64,000 nt of DNA from Smallanthus sonchifolius. Its lineage: Eukaryota; Streptophyta; Magnoliopsida; Asterales; Asteraceae. Positions 53,583 through 64,000 of the stretch are shown one piece after another (the first letter of the stretch is position 1; each line of letters opens with the position of its first letter). The stretch is from contig CM042040.1 in assembly GCA_023525975.1 (NCBI GenBank), positions 50,251,486 through 50,315,485 on the forward strand. Direction: 5' to 3'. A model generated the notes under the pieces. It was not told where the DNA came from and ran no database searches. It saw nothing but the letters and a program-made list of their open reading frames with translations. The position numbers were made by a program, and so were the translations under genes.

Positions 53583-55304
53583 CTATTGGAATTGGGATAG
53601 TTCATCTTGCATCGCCTCAATCTAGCAGTTGTCAGTGAGAGCCTCCTTCACATTCTTTGGCTCCAATTGGGACACGAATGCAACATCCAAACATGTTTCC
53701 ATGATACCAGTGTCAAGTATCTCAGCGTACAAACTGGTTTTCCCAGCAATTGTTCTATTACGAGTCTGAACACTGGCATGAGGATCACCAATGATGTTGT
53801 CAATTGGATGATTCTTATGCACTCTCGTCTCTGGTACGTGCGGTTCCTGGAGATTTGTGTCTTGATTCGTGCTCAACTCCCCCCATATCCAGTGTTCTAG
53901 AAGAAGATGATTGAATGTTGATTGGATCAGCTGGAGCTTCATTTCCTACACGAGTGTTAGGATCAGCTGGAGCGTCATTTCCATCAACATGAACAACTTC
54001 AACGTCTTCACTATCATGAGTTCCAGATGCAGGTGCAACATTAGAATCGGGAGTTATAATAGGTATAGTGGCACGGGTTAAGAAGTTGGAGTCATCGCCG
54101 CCATTAAAGAAATCGTACACAATTGCGGCATCATCGGCAGATAGATCAGGAAGATTGAAACACTTGAATAGCGCATCATAATCGAAACCCCAAGCTCGAC
54201 CAGTTGGTTCTGGTGGAATGTTGTGTTTACTGCAATCCACTTCGAACCATTCCTTGATAGTACGAGTTCCTATATTGTACACTCTCTTGCATGGTGAATT
54301 GGCAACATATCCTAAGAAGATGCCTTCCACTGCTTTTGTATGAAATTTAGATTTTCGATCCTTGTATTGTAGCAATAATGAACAAGGACTACCAAAAGGA
54401 ACTAGGTAGTCAAGGTTGGGAGGTCGATTGTTGATCAAATCATAGCAGGTCTTGTTGTGTCTTTTCACAACCAGAACTCTGTTCAAAACATGACAAGCTG
54501 TATTTGCTGCTTCTGGCCAGAAAGTTACAGGAAGCCTTGCATTTGACAGCATTGTCCTTGCAGTCTCGATAAAGGTTTTGTTCTTCCTTTCTGTAACTTC
54601 GTTCAACTGAGGTGTGTACGGGGCACTAAATTCGTGATGGATACCCTTCTTGAGACAGAAAAGCTCCATCAAATTATTCTTGAATTCAGTTCCGTTATCA
54701 CTCCTTATTCTTCTAACCTTCAACTTGCAAAGAGATTCCAACCTCAGGATCAGGTATTGAAAAATGTCAGCAGTCTCGTCCTTTGTACCTAAAAAATGCA
54801 CCCAAGAAAAACGTGAGAAATCATCAGTTACAACTAGACAGTATGACTTCCCTCCAATACTCCTGATACTTATGGGGCCAAACAGATCCATATGTAATAG
54901 CTCCAAAGGGGTATCGATAGAGTTTTGGAGCTTGGGCTTGTGAGACTTCCGTTACTGTTTGCCCTTTTACAAGGCACACAGTCATCTGCAACGGCAAATC
55001 TCAGCTTAGGAACACCGGTTACCAAACCGTTTCAGACAATATGATTCATTTTTCAACAAGAAATGTGTTCGAGTTTCCTATGCCACAAGATTGAGTCAAG
55101 CTCTGTCGCTTTGGTAAGCAAACAAGTAGCAACTGATGAGGTGGTTGTTGCCATGCTCATATCGATCGGATAGGTATCATTCGTTCTTGGCGCACACATC
55201 AAAATCCAGTCCTCAGGAACCTCAAACCCATGTTTGAGAATCATGCATTCAGATTTGTCAAATATGACTGAGTACTCCTTATCACACATGTGAGAAACAC
55301 TCAA
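53583..55304 (-). pseudogene. pol: Copia integrase and linker to RT
   Basis: The catalytic core (53815-54906, 363 codons) reads HMDLFGPISIRSIGGKSY, RRIRSDNGTEFKNN and TERKNKTFIETARTML, giving the D, D, E triad, then the GKG-type C-terminus (KAVEGIFLGY). The upstream zinc-finger tail (SILWHRKLEHIS) is in 55053-55304; between them the HHCC domain is broken by stops (about 54910-55050). Residues 280-363 form an Asp/Pro-rich linker. Upstream 53622-53942 continues in another frame. Confidence 0.9.
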
Positions 55305-55545
55305 CAGATTATGCTTTAGCTACTCGTAGTAGTTGACGTTGCCGAAGCTAACACAACCATTTGAAACCACACCTTGACAAGTAATACTACCGCCCTTCTC
55401 GCCTGCATAGGCCACATAGCCACCTCTGAATGGTTTACATCTTGAAGTAGTGCCATGTTGCCTGTCATGTGTCGGGAGCATCCACTATCTACATACCAAC
55501 GATTAGAGATAGTTTCCTTCGGATGTCCCTGCACGAGTCACACGA
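55305..55545 (-). pseudogene. pol: Copia aspartic protease
   Basis: The frame 55316-55534 reads NRWYVDSGCSRHMTGNM, the copia protease active site (D-S-G) with its CSRHMTG continuation. The C-terminal part runs into a frame change at about 55320-55400, where the usual GNGxxG phrase is split. Confidence 0.88.
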
Positions 55546-55547
55546 AA

Positions 55548-56340
55548 TTAATTAGTTTTAGAGACCCAAGTCATGGTGGTCTTGGGTCGTCCGTCTTTCT
55601 CAAAATAAACTACTTCAATTAATTCACAGTCGTGACTATCAAAAATGGGTGAATCTTTAGAAGACTTGGGACCAGGAGATTGAGAACTTTTAGATTTCTT
55701 GTTCCAGGACCTTTTCTTTTGTTTTACTGAAACAATCGGCTTGCATTCAGAAGCACCAGGTAAACTAGTAGAAGCTTCACCTGATTGAATTCCAGCCAGT
55801 TGTTCCAGCTTCCTCAATCTCTTGTTCCTTCTTCTCCTCTGTGGCTTAGAAAGCTTAACCACAGGTTTCTCACCAGTCGGTGCACTAGAAGAAGTAGACA
55901 CACAGGGTTTAGCAGGTTGCTTTTCCCTTTTTGGAACGGATGGCTTAGCCTTAGATGTGATCTTTGGCTTCACCATAGGTTTCACTGGTGGTTTCACCAC
56001 ATTTGATTTAGGATTCTTCGGTTGCTTCACTGGTGGTGACTTAGAGATAACAGCCGGTTGTGAAACAATTGGCCGTTTCCCTTGGTTCTTAGTAGGGCAG
56101 TTCACAAGGATGTGACCAACCATACCATAGTGAAAGCAAGCACGCTTTTCCTTATAAATCCTCCTGTAGGGCTCATTTGATTTGACGTTTGATGACTCAG
56201 CATAATGAATAGGAGAAGTTGTTTGGTGAACATGAGTAGTGGTTTTTGATGTACCTGATGTTGATTCATTTTTGGAAATGTAGTATTTTTCTAAATTTTC
56301 TTTTTAGCCAAGCCCATAATGATTTGCAAAGGTTTCTTTC
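55548..56340 (-). pseudogene. gag: Copia gag C-terminal part, basic linker with degenerate zinc knuckle
   Basis: An open 191-codon stretch (55548-56123) is Lys/Pro/Ser-rich with repeated KPxxKPxVK phrases. At its upstream edge a second knuckle reads CFHYGMVGHILVNC: its second Cys is Tyr. This knuckle lies downstream of the intact knuckle at 57340-57385. Segments beyond 56124 are interrupted by stops. Confidence 0.75.
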
Positions 56341-57322
56341 TTAACTTGGTTAATATTCTTATAACCCTTATAAAGCATTACTTTTAGTTTTTCATTTGTT
56401 TCAACGGTATCAGGCTCAGTCAAAATGCAATTATCACGATCAGTGATAATGTTTTTCACAACTTTGTGTTCACCAATCAACTCCTTTGAGACAACACCAT
56501 CAGGGATGGTGTTCTGAGAGCCTTCACCAGTGAAGAATTCCTGATCAGAAGTAGAATCAGTCTTGCTTGAGGAATCATTCTTGTTAGAGGAATCATCCTA
56601 ACTTGAGGATTCATCAAGGCATGACAAGTCAATATCAATTAAGCCGTTGACAAATTTTCCACTTACTGGTGGAGGAATGTCATTAGTACCCAACCCTAAG
56701 CCATTTTCTTGTCTCACTACTGATTCATAATGTTCCACCACAAAGCGAGAATTTTTCAACTTCTCAATTTTACCATTTAACTGCAAGACCTCATTCTGTG
56801 GCTTGGTAATTTAATTATTTCTCTTTTCTAACCCCTTGTACGCAACATCCAAATGAAACTGTTGTTCGCTGATTTTAAGTGAAAAAACATGTTTTTCTTT
56901 CTTTAAAGATTCAATTGAATCTTTGTAACATTTTTCAGTTTCTTTGTAACTTAAAGCTGCAATACGAAGGGGTTCGACTTTGTCCTAAAGCTTAGAATTT
57001 TCTTCTTTCAAGCCAAGACATTTGGAACATGAAATGATAGCAAAAGAATTAGAGTCATGAGGGAAAATGCAGTTGTAGACTCCTCTTGGTCAGCTACAGA
57101 CGCTTCCCGTTCTTCTGCTTCCATCATCTCTACTATCTCAGCCATTAGACCAACTTTTGTTTGAGCAATAAGGGCATCCTCCAAATGAACACCCCAATCA
57201 AAGCTTTCGTCTTATTGAGCTACCAAAGCATTGGACGTTCCACCTTGACCTTGATTGCGGTTGTTAGAATTGTTGTACCCTTGATTATTTCCTTGGTTGT
57301 TTCCCTGGCTTTGTCTAGTGAA
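56341..57322 (-). pseudogene. gag: Copia gag central region, decayed
   Basis: About 1 kb in which the minus strand reads Glu/Lys/Asn-rich coding-like sequence in pieces (for example 56598-56786) with many stops. It looks like the coiled-coil-rich spacer that some large copia gags have between two zinc knuckles. No catalytic motif is seen. Confidence 0.5.
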
Positions 57323-58341
57323 TCATGAGGCAGGTGCTTTATCCTTCTGACATTCACGAGCAAAGTGTCTAAAGTTCTGACACTTGTAGCACTTAGCCTT
57401 GGATTTATCAAAACCCACCTTGGCATTTGAATGCCCACCAATAAACTTCCTACCAGTTCTATTCAAGAAATGCTTGGCCCTTCTCAAGATCATGGCCATA
57501 TTCCATTGAATATCCATGTCCTCCATTCCATCTGGATCCACCTGATTAAAATCTTCTTCAATTGTTTCAGGATCTGTAAGCTTGCCACCAATGAAGTTCT
57601 CATAGGCAAGCATACATGATGAAAACAATGCTACATGATCTTCAGCTATCTTGGCTATTGCAGTCTGGTTAGCTGAAGATGTGGAGGTAGGATTTATTGA
57701 GGAATGTTGATGGAGAGAACTAGAACCAGATGCTGTATAGCAAGCAGGACCACCACAAACTTTTGAATTATCCTCCTCGTGAGAGTTCCCTGAGAAAAGG
57801 GCAATTCCAGAATCCGATGACTTGGCTGTGGAAGACATCCCAAAATACATAGAAGGGTCTTGTATTTGAGGTCTCCCTGAGCTCTATTTTCGATTTAGGT
57901 TCATATTGTGTGCTTGAACCTTACCGATTGCTTCTTCAATCGTCATCTCATAGAACTTGGGGTTCTCTCTCAGCAGAGTGGTATACATCTCAAACTTTGG
58001 TGGTAACGCATCCAGAAAATTTTCAACTAATTACTCATCAGGATACTTCAGCTCAAAAGCTTTTAACTCAGTTTGCAGATGATAGAATCTACATATAAGT
58101 TCATCTGTAGATTCATTCTCCAGATATCTGAAGCACTCATACTGCTTTCTCAGGAGATCTCTTTTGCTCTTCTTGATGTCACTGTTCCCCTCAAATCTTT
58201 TCTGCAATGCCTTCCAGAGATCTTTCAAATTATCATATCCTCTGAAGCTGTGAAAGAGTTCTCTAGTTAGCGCCATTATGATAGATCCATGTGCCTTCTT
58301 TTCTCTGTCATAAACTTTCTTTCCTTCTTCATCTAGCTTAG
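57323..58341 (-). pseudogene. gag: Copia gag N-terminal part (UBN2-type) with CCHC knuckle
   Basis: Minus strand. The N-terminal copia gag domain is readable at 58031-58341 (MALTRELFHSFRGYDNLKDL, KRFEGNSDIKKSKRDLLRKQ, YPDE). The second part, 57323-57850, ends with a complete zinc knuckle CYKCQNFRHFAREC. Stops lie at about 58030 and 57885. The frame still continues upstream at 58341, where LTR F cuts it, so the true start is beyond the window. CTTAG (58337-58341) is the left flank of F. Confidence 0.85.
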
Positions 58342-59523
58342 TGTAACATCCATGATTTTCAAGCCATAAATTTTCTTTTTATTATTTAAGCATTTCAAAA
58401 CCTGTACCCGTCCAACACCTTATGTCACATTAATTACTACTCTAACGTATATCTATTCCAAAGCTCAACCTTGCAATAACATATTGTTTCCCAATATGCA
58501 TGTAACTTATGCATACATATTTATATAAGTATATACCTTGTTGTAATTATGAGCTTTAAATCACGTATTAACATCTTTATATATATATACATATAGTTAT
58601 ATAAACCATGTTACATAATTAGTAATATTATAAAAATGGCATTTCTATACAAAATAGTTTAAAATAAAATAATTAATATTTTATAACCTTTATTACAAAT
58701 TTTATAAGAACTAATTTATAATAAAATTACAATTTAACTAGTCTTGAACCCTCAATTTGACCCCACCTTTTAACTTGAACCTTTGACCTCAATCCACGAA
58801 TTTTGACTTATTAAAGTCAAACATGTATATATTCAAGCATTTCAACACCTGAATTCGATCAACCTGATTTGTTATGGAGTTACTAGGGGTGCGATGTCGA
58901 TTACTGAACTCACCCAGGCCCAATAATCATACCAATCCATCAGTATTCGCGGCTTAAATCGAAATTCAAAACCATTTGATTATTCTGAGTCAAATGAGGC
59001 TAAATCCAGCTGCAATCAAGTAATTAAACGCGTTTGAATCCCACAAATCATGCCCAGCTCAATCCCGCATGTACCTAGTACCTCAATGCGACCCAATTCA
59101 TTTCTAAAACGTCGAATTCACGCGTAATGGAAGCTCACAGTTGTCGACATTAAACCCGTAATCAAACTATACAATTATATGCAAATTGAACGAATTAAAC
59201 ACGCAAAGACACTCGCAACACTCATCTCAAACTCTCCCGATCCTGTTTTATATCTGCATTCCACCCCTAGTCGTCGATCGAGCACCACGCATTGCCTCCC
59301 TCGGGTTTCTGTCGATCTTCCTCATCCGCTAACCAAATCAGGTAAAGGTTGTATCATTATGTTCGTACCCGAATCCCTGTCAAAAGCCCTATACCAATTC
59401 GCAAGGACAGAACCCATAGAATAAAAAAATCAAATTAGGGTTCTTGATCTTCTTATGCGATTCTGATTTGGGGGATTTGGCTAGGATTACTCTTCGTATT
59501 TTAAATTTCGGTTTACTAACAAG

Positions 59524-59605
59524 ACCAGCGAACCACCTAGTTCAGCCGGTTAAAAACACTCGGACCTGAACTAGGTGGTGTGGGTTCGAAACCCACGGCC
59601 CGCGT
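59524..59605 (+). promoter_or_regulatory. tRNA-like cassette 1 in LTR F
   Basis: Contains the A-box-like cagccggttaaaaac (about 59543-59557) and a perfect B-box GGTTCGAAACC (59583-59593) inside TGTGGGTTCGAAACCCACGG. A 14-base inverted repeat (accacctagttcag / ctgaactaggtggt) forms a long stem before the B-box. It is related to the cassette at 35609-35655. Confidence 0.55.
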
Positions 59606-59708
59606 TACCGGTCGGACTTTTTGCGCCCTCATTAAAACCAAACTCGGTCCCATCTCAGTCGTGTGTTAAAATAATTCAGAACCAATTCCAGTAACATCAC
59701 CCGTCCCT

Positions 59709-59784
59709 TGGCCCAGCGGTTTGTTTCACCCGGCCTACACAGCATCGACCCGTGTTTGAGTCCCTGTGGTCCGCCTTTTTTTTT
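59709..59784 (+). promoter_or_regulatory. tRNA-like cassette 2 in LTR F with T9 terminator
   Basis: TGGCCCAGCGG (59709-59719) fits the tRNA A-box consensus fully; GTTTGAGTCCC (59754-59764) is a near B-box 35 bases later; nine Ts follow (59776-59784). It is the most complete RNA polymerase III-like layout in the window, but no clover-leaf can be closed by eye. Confidence 0.6.
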
Positions 59785-61043
59785 AAACTGTTTCTAAAAG
59801 CCTAAATTTTATATAAAAGTTATTTTTACAAACCTTACAATATTTTAACAGAAAAAAAAACCAAGTTTTGTTAATTTTCAATATAAATTCTTTTATTATG
59901 AATTTCATTGTTAAACTTGTATATTAAATATTTAAAACAAAATCTAGATATTTAACTAGTTAAAGGAAATTAATTTCCAAATAAAAATATTTAGTTTTAT
60001 AAAGTTTAAAAAAATGATTACTTTATTTAACGCAATTAAATAATTACTTTTAAAATGACAAATAAATAAATAAATTTATTTATTATAAGCTACACTAAAA
60101 AGTTTTGTTTATATTAAATATTAATTTATACATCACTATTTTTACACACTTTTATAAATAAATAAATAAAGAAAAATTATTTATTTAAATTTATACTTAA
60201 TATAATTCACACGCTATTTTTATAACTAAATAAATAAATGACAACTGTTTAATTTAGTTATTTAAACCCAAACCTTAAATTCAATTATTTCAAAACTATT
60301 TATCTCAACCTTTCAATTTATAAAAACTTTCATTCAAGTACAACCCCAATTATATACACACTCCTTGACATACTATAACACAAACCCTTTGTACACACAT
60401 TCATTTCAATCAGAAACTTGGGCATAGACTATTGTATACATTATTAATCTAGATCTATATACATTACACACTAGGTTAACGTTGTGAGATTGCAAGGATC
60501 ACTTTGCTACCTAGTCTCTCGTGCTAGCTACACCTTTAATTCATGTGAGTATTACATAGCCCCTTTTCACACTTTTACACTTTTTGGGGTGAAACATGAA
60601 TTCTATACATACAATTGTTTACATTTACACAAACTACACAAACACAAATCCTCTTTACATTCATGTGTGCAAATTTGAGCTTTATGTTTGAGTACTAGGT
60701 GTGTTAACTGTTTGTGTGCAATTTATGTGCAATCATTAACTATTCAAGCCGACGGTTAACAATGATAGATCTATTGAGTCTGACAAACCCACCCAGATTG
60801 GGGTGATTGTTACCGACAACACAATTTGCATGCTAGTTACAAAAGTTTGATTGTACTTTGGTTACATAATAGTTGCTCCCCATAAATGCCTTATTTTATC
60901 ATGTTATGTAAGGATTTGTTAATTCACATCTATATACTATCTATGTACAAACCTGTGTATGCTCACCAACTTTATAGTTGACCTTATTTTATTCATGTTT
61001 TAGGTGCTAATGTTTGATCGAGGCTTGCTACACATAGGCTTTT

Positions 61044-61595
61044 TGTAACATCCTAAAAATAAAACGACAGTTATAATAACGGAATAAACGAACGAGGCAT
61101 GACGGGCTGAGCCGGATGGGCCGACGGGCTAGAAGGGTGCAAACATAGGGGAGCCTCCCCTTAAAATAGCCTAAGTCACCACCCTTTCTCTCATTTGCAA
61201 CATCTAGAGAGAGAAACCGTAGAGAGAGAAAGTTGGCGGATCGACCCGAGATTGAAGAAGTGTGCTGCTCCAGAGCTTGTGAGAAGAACCTCCGGATCAG
61301 AAGCTCGATACAGATAACGATCTGGCCTAGATCTGAGTTTTTGTTCGTTTTGGGGTTTTTCGGGTTTTGGATGAAAAGGTAACGTTTTTACGGATGAAAC
61401 TGGAAGAAAAACATAGATTTGAGTTCCTTAATGAAAAGCAAACGTTTTGAATGTAAACAAGTTCGGGATCTTGACGTGATTAGACCCGAATACGAAAGTT
61501 AGGGTTTTTGCATGAAGCAGATCCTGCGTACTTATCAAGTACGCATGAAGAGGGTTCTGCGTACTTATCAAGTACGCATGAAGAGGGTCCTGTGT
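61044..61595 (+). mobile_element. LTR-A (A4), cut by LTR-B4
   Basis: TGTAACATCCTAAAAATAAAACG start, inserted in LTR F (left flank CTTTT). It lacks the D insertion and so shows the empty site for D1. The TATA box is altered (CTTAAAATAG). It is cut at 61595 within its palindrome array by LTR-B4. Confidence 0.92.
61525..61595 (+). repeat. Palindrome array in A4, two units plus a broken third
   Basis: Perfect units at 61525-61545 and 61558-61578, 33 bases apart. The third should start at 61591; only TGTGT remains before LTR-B4 begins at 61596. Confidence 0.92.
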
Positions 61596-64000
61596 TGTGA
61601 CAATTCGACTTTTTAGGTTAACTCCGTTAACTATCCTGTTAAGTTTCCTATTAAAAACTTAACCTCGTTAACTAAATCTAACCCCAGGGACTGATTCTGT
61701 CACAAATTCAACTCAAAACTGCAGGGACTTGTTGTGTGAATATACCAAACTTAATATGTTGACTCCATGTTGACTCCCCAAAGTCAAAATCCACAATTTT
61801 AGCTTCTGTTGACTTTTTGTAGTCAAAATCGTGACTATTTGATTTCAATTCTTGTTTGATAACTGAAATCGATCGAATGCAACTATTGATTAACACTTAA
61901 CTGTATTAATCGTTCATCATTGAGCATTAATCGTAGGCATTAATCAAATTAAACTCGAATAATGGAAATTAAATTCAAAACCGTCGACCCTATTCCAAAC
62001 GATCATCGAATTCGCCTAACTTCTGTATTCTCCTCACAAATCACACACCAGCGTATCTTGCTCGAGTCCTTCAGAAGAAATTGCATACTTCAGTCGTGCC
62101 GGAGAAGCAACCAGAAGTGCCGAAGATCAACCCGCAGTCGTCGGACTCAGTTTTAGTCGAGCACTATCAATCCGACATCCAATCGGGTAATTGAAACATT
62201 CTTTTGATTCGTTTTATACTTTAGAATGAAAGCCCTATCCTAATCAGGGCTTACATTATCGATTTAATCATAATCCTATTCTAGGGTTCATATGAAATCG
62301 GATTTGGGGCTTTGGATTCTAGACTTGTTCTCAATGTAATTAAATCATACCATTAGTTTCGAAATCTTCTGTTTAATGAAAGCCCTATGTTAATTGAATC
62401 AAACAACATCCAATTTTACAAATTCAGATTCTAGAGTTCATTCGAAACCGTTTTAATCAAACTCTAACCTAGACACAATGTTAATCAAATTAATCTATAT
62501 GGTTAGAATCGCCATCATCTATTCTCTGAAAGCCCTATGCTAATTCGAGTATGTAACATCGAATCAGTGATGAACCGATTCTAGGGTTCATCACGTATTG
62601 GGTTTAATCGAACACCAGTCAAACCTTAATCTCAATATAATTAAAATGCGTGGATAGAATCGAAACCTAATGCTCTGTAATAGCCCCATGAATTCAGTCT
62701 ATAACATCATAAGAATTGATCAGATCGATCCCACGTTTTGAAGTCTAAGTTTCAGCTTTTCAAACTGGATTTTAACTACCTAAAACTTAACGATTTTTGC
62801 AATTGAACCTAGCATCAGATTTGCAATTCATTTATTTACAAAACCCCTTTGATCTTGAAATCAGTCGCGATCGAATTCGTGACGTTTGGAACGGGATTCG
62901 ATCTAGGGACTTGTGGGGAAGGAAATCACGTTTGATCAGGATGTTAAATGCATTTGGTCTCGGGTTTGTTTGCGATGACCCTAGCGGCGTAATGGTTTGG
63001 TCAGTGTGTGCGTGTGGGAGGGACCCGGGTTCGAGACCGGGCTCCCACAATCTTTTTTTGAAGCATTTTCTGTAATATTAAATTAATAAAAATCAAACTT
63101 AATATTATTATATTGTTATATAAATGTGTTTTAGCCCGGAAAACAACCCGTAGGCTCGGGTTTGAATTATTAACATATTTTTATAAATTATACCCACTTT
63201 TATGAATAATATATTGTTATTATTATCAAGTAAAAATAATATGTTTATATTATTTTTAAGCTGTAAATTCGTATAAAATAATATATTATTTTCAAACTAT
63301 GACCCGTATTATTAAATAATATATATTTATATTATTTCGAATCATTTAATAACGCCGTATATCAATAGATATTAATTAATAATATAATTAATTATATTAT
63401 TCACTCGTATATATATATATATATATATATATTATTAATTGAGTCATTCGTCGCGTAAAAGTAATTCCTAATCTCGTGGACAGATTCGTCCACTCTCATT
63501 TATTAGAGCGGTTCTTTAAGACGTTTCTTTCCGTGTCACTGTCACAATTCCCATTATCATTCCTAATTTATGTGTTTATAATTTTAGGACATTCGTAGGT
63601 CTTTTGAGACTTACACTCGTGGTTCCAACTTACCTCTAGGGTGAAACGACCTTCAACGCAAAGCATGTGAGTTTTCACGGCCCCTTTTACTGTTTTAACT
63701 TGGGGGAGAAAACATGACTAAACGATTTTGGATTTCTTTTAATTCATATGTTATCAATGTTAAATGCTAAGCGTAACACGCTATCACAGAAAGTCCTCAA
63801 CTAATATCGGACCGTTAATATGGATCTTAGCGAGGTAATATTTAGTAGTACTACTGCGTTTGACAAATCCAACCCGCGTTAGTCGCGCTAACTCGATTAG
63901 ATATCGAACGGGTGAAATGTTAGCCTACTCACACCGCCAGTGTTGATAGACCTGGCAGGAGGCAATAAACAAACAGTCAGCTTCGGTTGCGAGCGCTTGA
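61596..64000 (+). mobile_element. LTR-B (B4), truncated by window edge
   Basis: TGTGACAATTCGACTTTTTAGG start, with LTR-B landmarks in order: repeated agggttcat/agccctatg phrases (62200-62700), tRNA-like cassette (62993-63059), ATATT blocks (63060-63470), ggccccttttactg..gggggagaaaacatg (63679-63716), gttagtcgcgctaactcg (63879-63896). No gene is seen. TGTGT (61591-61595) is the left flank. Confidence 0.92.
62993..63059 (+). promoter_or_regulatory. tRNA-like A-box/B-box cassette in LTR-B4
   Basis: TGGTTTGGTCA (62993-63003) and GGTTCGAGACC (63028-63038), the latter a full B-box consensus, lie in a nested hairpin (GTGGGAG..CTCCCAC outside, CCCGG..CCGGG inside). Seven Ts follow at 63053-63059. 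Confidence 0.58.

Larger units (their letters stand above)
58342..61043 (+). mobile_element. C-type LTR (F), cut by LTR-A
   Basis: The LTR starts TGTAACATCCATG. Late landmarks match LTR-C in order: agccccttttcacac..ggggtgaaacatgaa (60558-60600), gatctattgagtctgacaaa (60765-60785), caccaactttatagttgacc (60964-60983), ttcatgttttaggtgctaat (60992-61011). Two tRNA-like cassettes lie at 59524-59605 and 59709-59784. The last 250 bp or so expected from C1 are missing because LTR-A4 starts at 61044. There is no gene; 59800-60400 is AT-rich. Confidence 0.85.
36707..64000 (-). mobile_element. Element E: Ty1/copia retrotransposon, nested, runs off right edge
   Basis: Minus strand. In plus coordinates: 3' LTR (36707-37204), polypurine tract, a 2.67-kb non-pol region (37205-39157 plus 51435-52148), RNase H/RT (52149-53582), integrase (53815-55304), protease (about 55316-55534), gag (55548-58341). 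Solo LTR-A splits it at 39157 (TSD ATCGA proves continuity) and LTR F splits gag at 58341. The 5' LTR lies beyond the window. The pol order INT before RT defines Ty1/copia. The long region between RNase H and the 3' LTR recalls Sireviruses, which often carry an extra ORF there; that placement is inference. Confidence 0.85.

Noticed and set aside
59570..59600. Genuine tRNA gene at the GGTTCGAAACC words
   Set aside because: I cannot form acceptor and anticodon arms around the boxes, and the same text sits at fixed places of repeated LTRs. Kept only as tRNA-like cassettes.

Overview
This is plant nuclear DNA made almost entirely of nested LTR retrotransposons. No intact host gene was found. The evidence for a plant is Ty3/gypsy elements with an integrase-fused chromodomain (chromoviruses, probably the Tekay/Del lineage), a Ty1/copia element, primer-binding sites complementary to initiator tRNA-Met, 5-bp target-site duplications (TSDs), and many stops that look like C-to-T decay at methylated CG/CHG sites. 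The repeat families resemble those of Asteraceae, but that placement is inference. The only host-gene trace is a 105-bp piece of the RNA polymerase II subunit 3 gene (NRPB3-like) inside the copia element.

Family labels used here: A, B and C are Ty3/gypsy families with 2-3 kb LTRs; D and E are related families with LTRs of about 0.5 kb, E being attached to the copia element. LTR-A runs TGTAACATCC...CCTTACA, LTR-B runs TGTGACAATCC...GGTGTGACA, and LTR-C runs TGTAACAT...GTGTGACA.

Left half (1-36706): an old C-type LTR (minus, from 2985) was entered by element B1 (plus, 3415-34312, TSD ATCCT). B1's 5' LTR was entered by element A2 (minus, from 5228). A2 contains a family-D solo LTR (7066-7566, TSD GTTAT) and was broken by element B2 (plus, 9132-22907). 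The gag of B2 was in turn broken by element B3 (minus, 13043-18721). At the far left, A inside B inside an OTA-like LTR repeats the pattern. B1 also carries a short TRIM-like LTR captured between two primer-binding sites.

Right half (36707-64000): a Ty1/copia element E (minus) starts at 36707 and runs off the right edge. It carries a solo LTR-A (39158-51429, TSD ATCGA), which itself contains a nearly complete 10.3-kb element C1 (39436-49711, TSD TCGAT). The copia gag is then broken by a C-type LTR (from 58342), which was entered by an LTR-A (from 61044), which was entered by an LTR-B (from 61596).

Most unusual signals: (1) one 33-bp-period array of palindromes (TGCGTACTT-N3-AAGTACGCA) recurs in Ty3 LTR-A, in LTR-D and LTR-E, and inside the copia element; in four places it sits 14-17 bp upstream of a TATA box. 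(2) tRNA-like A-box/B-box cassettes with T-runs lie in LTR-B and C-type LTRs. (3) A TRIM was captured through the primer-binding site. (4) The NRPB3 exon fragment lies beside a promoter-intron-ORF-like unit. (5) One gag has an apparent GT-AG intron that keeps its frame, behind an intact extra coiled-coil ORF.
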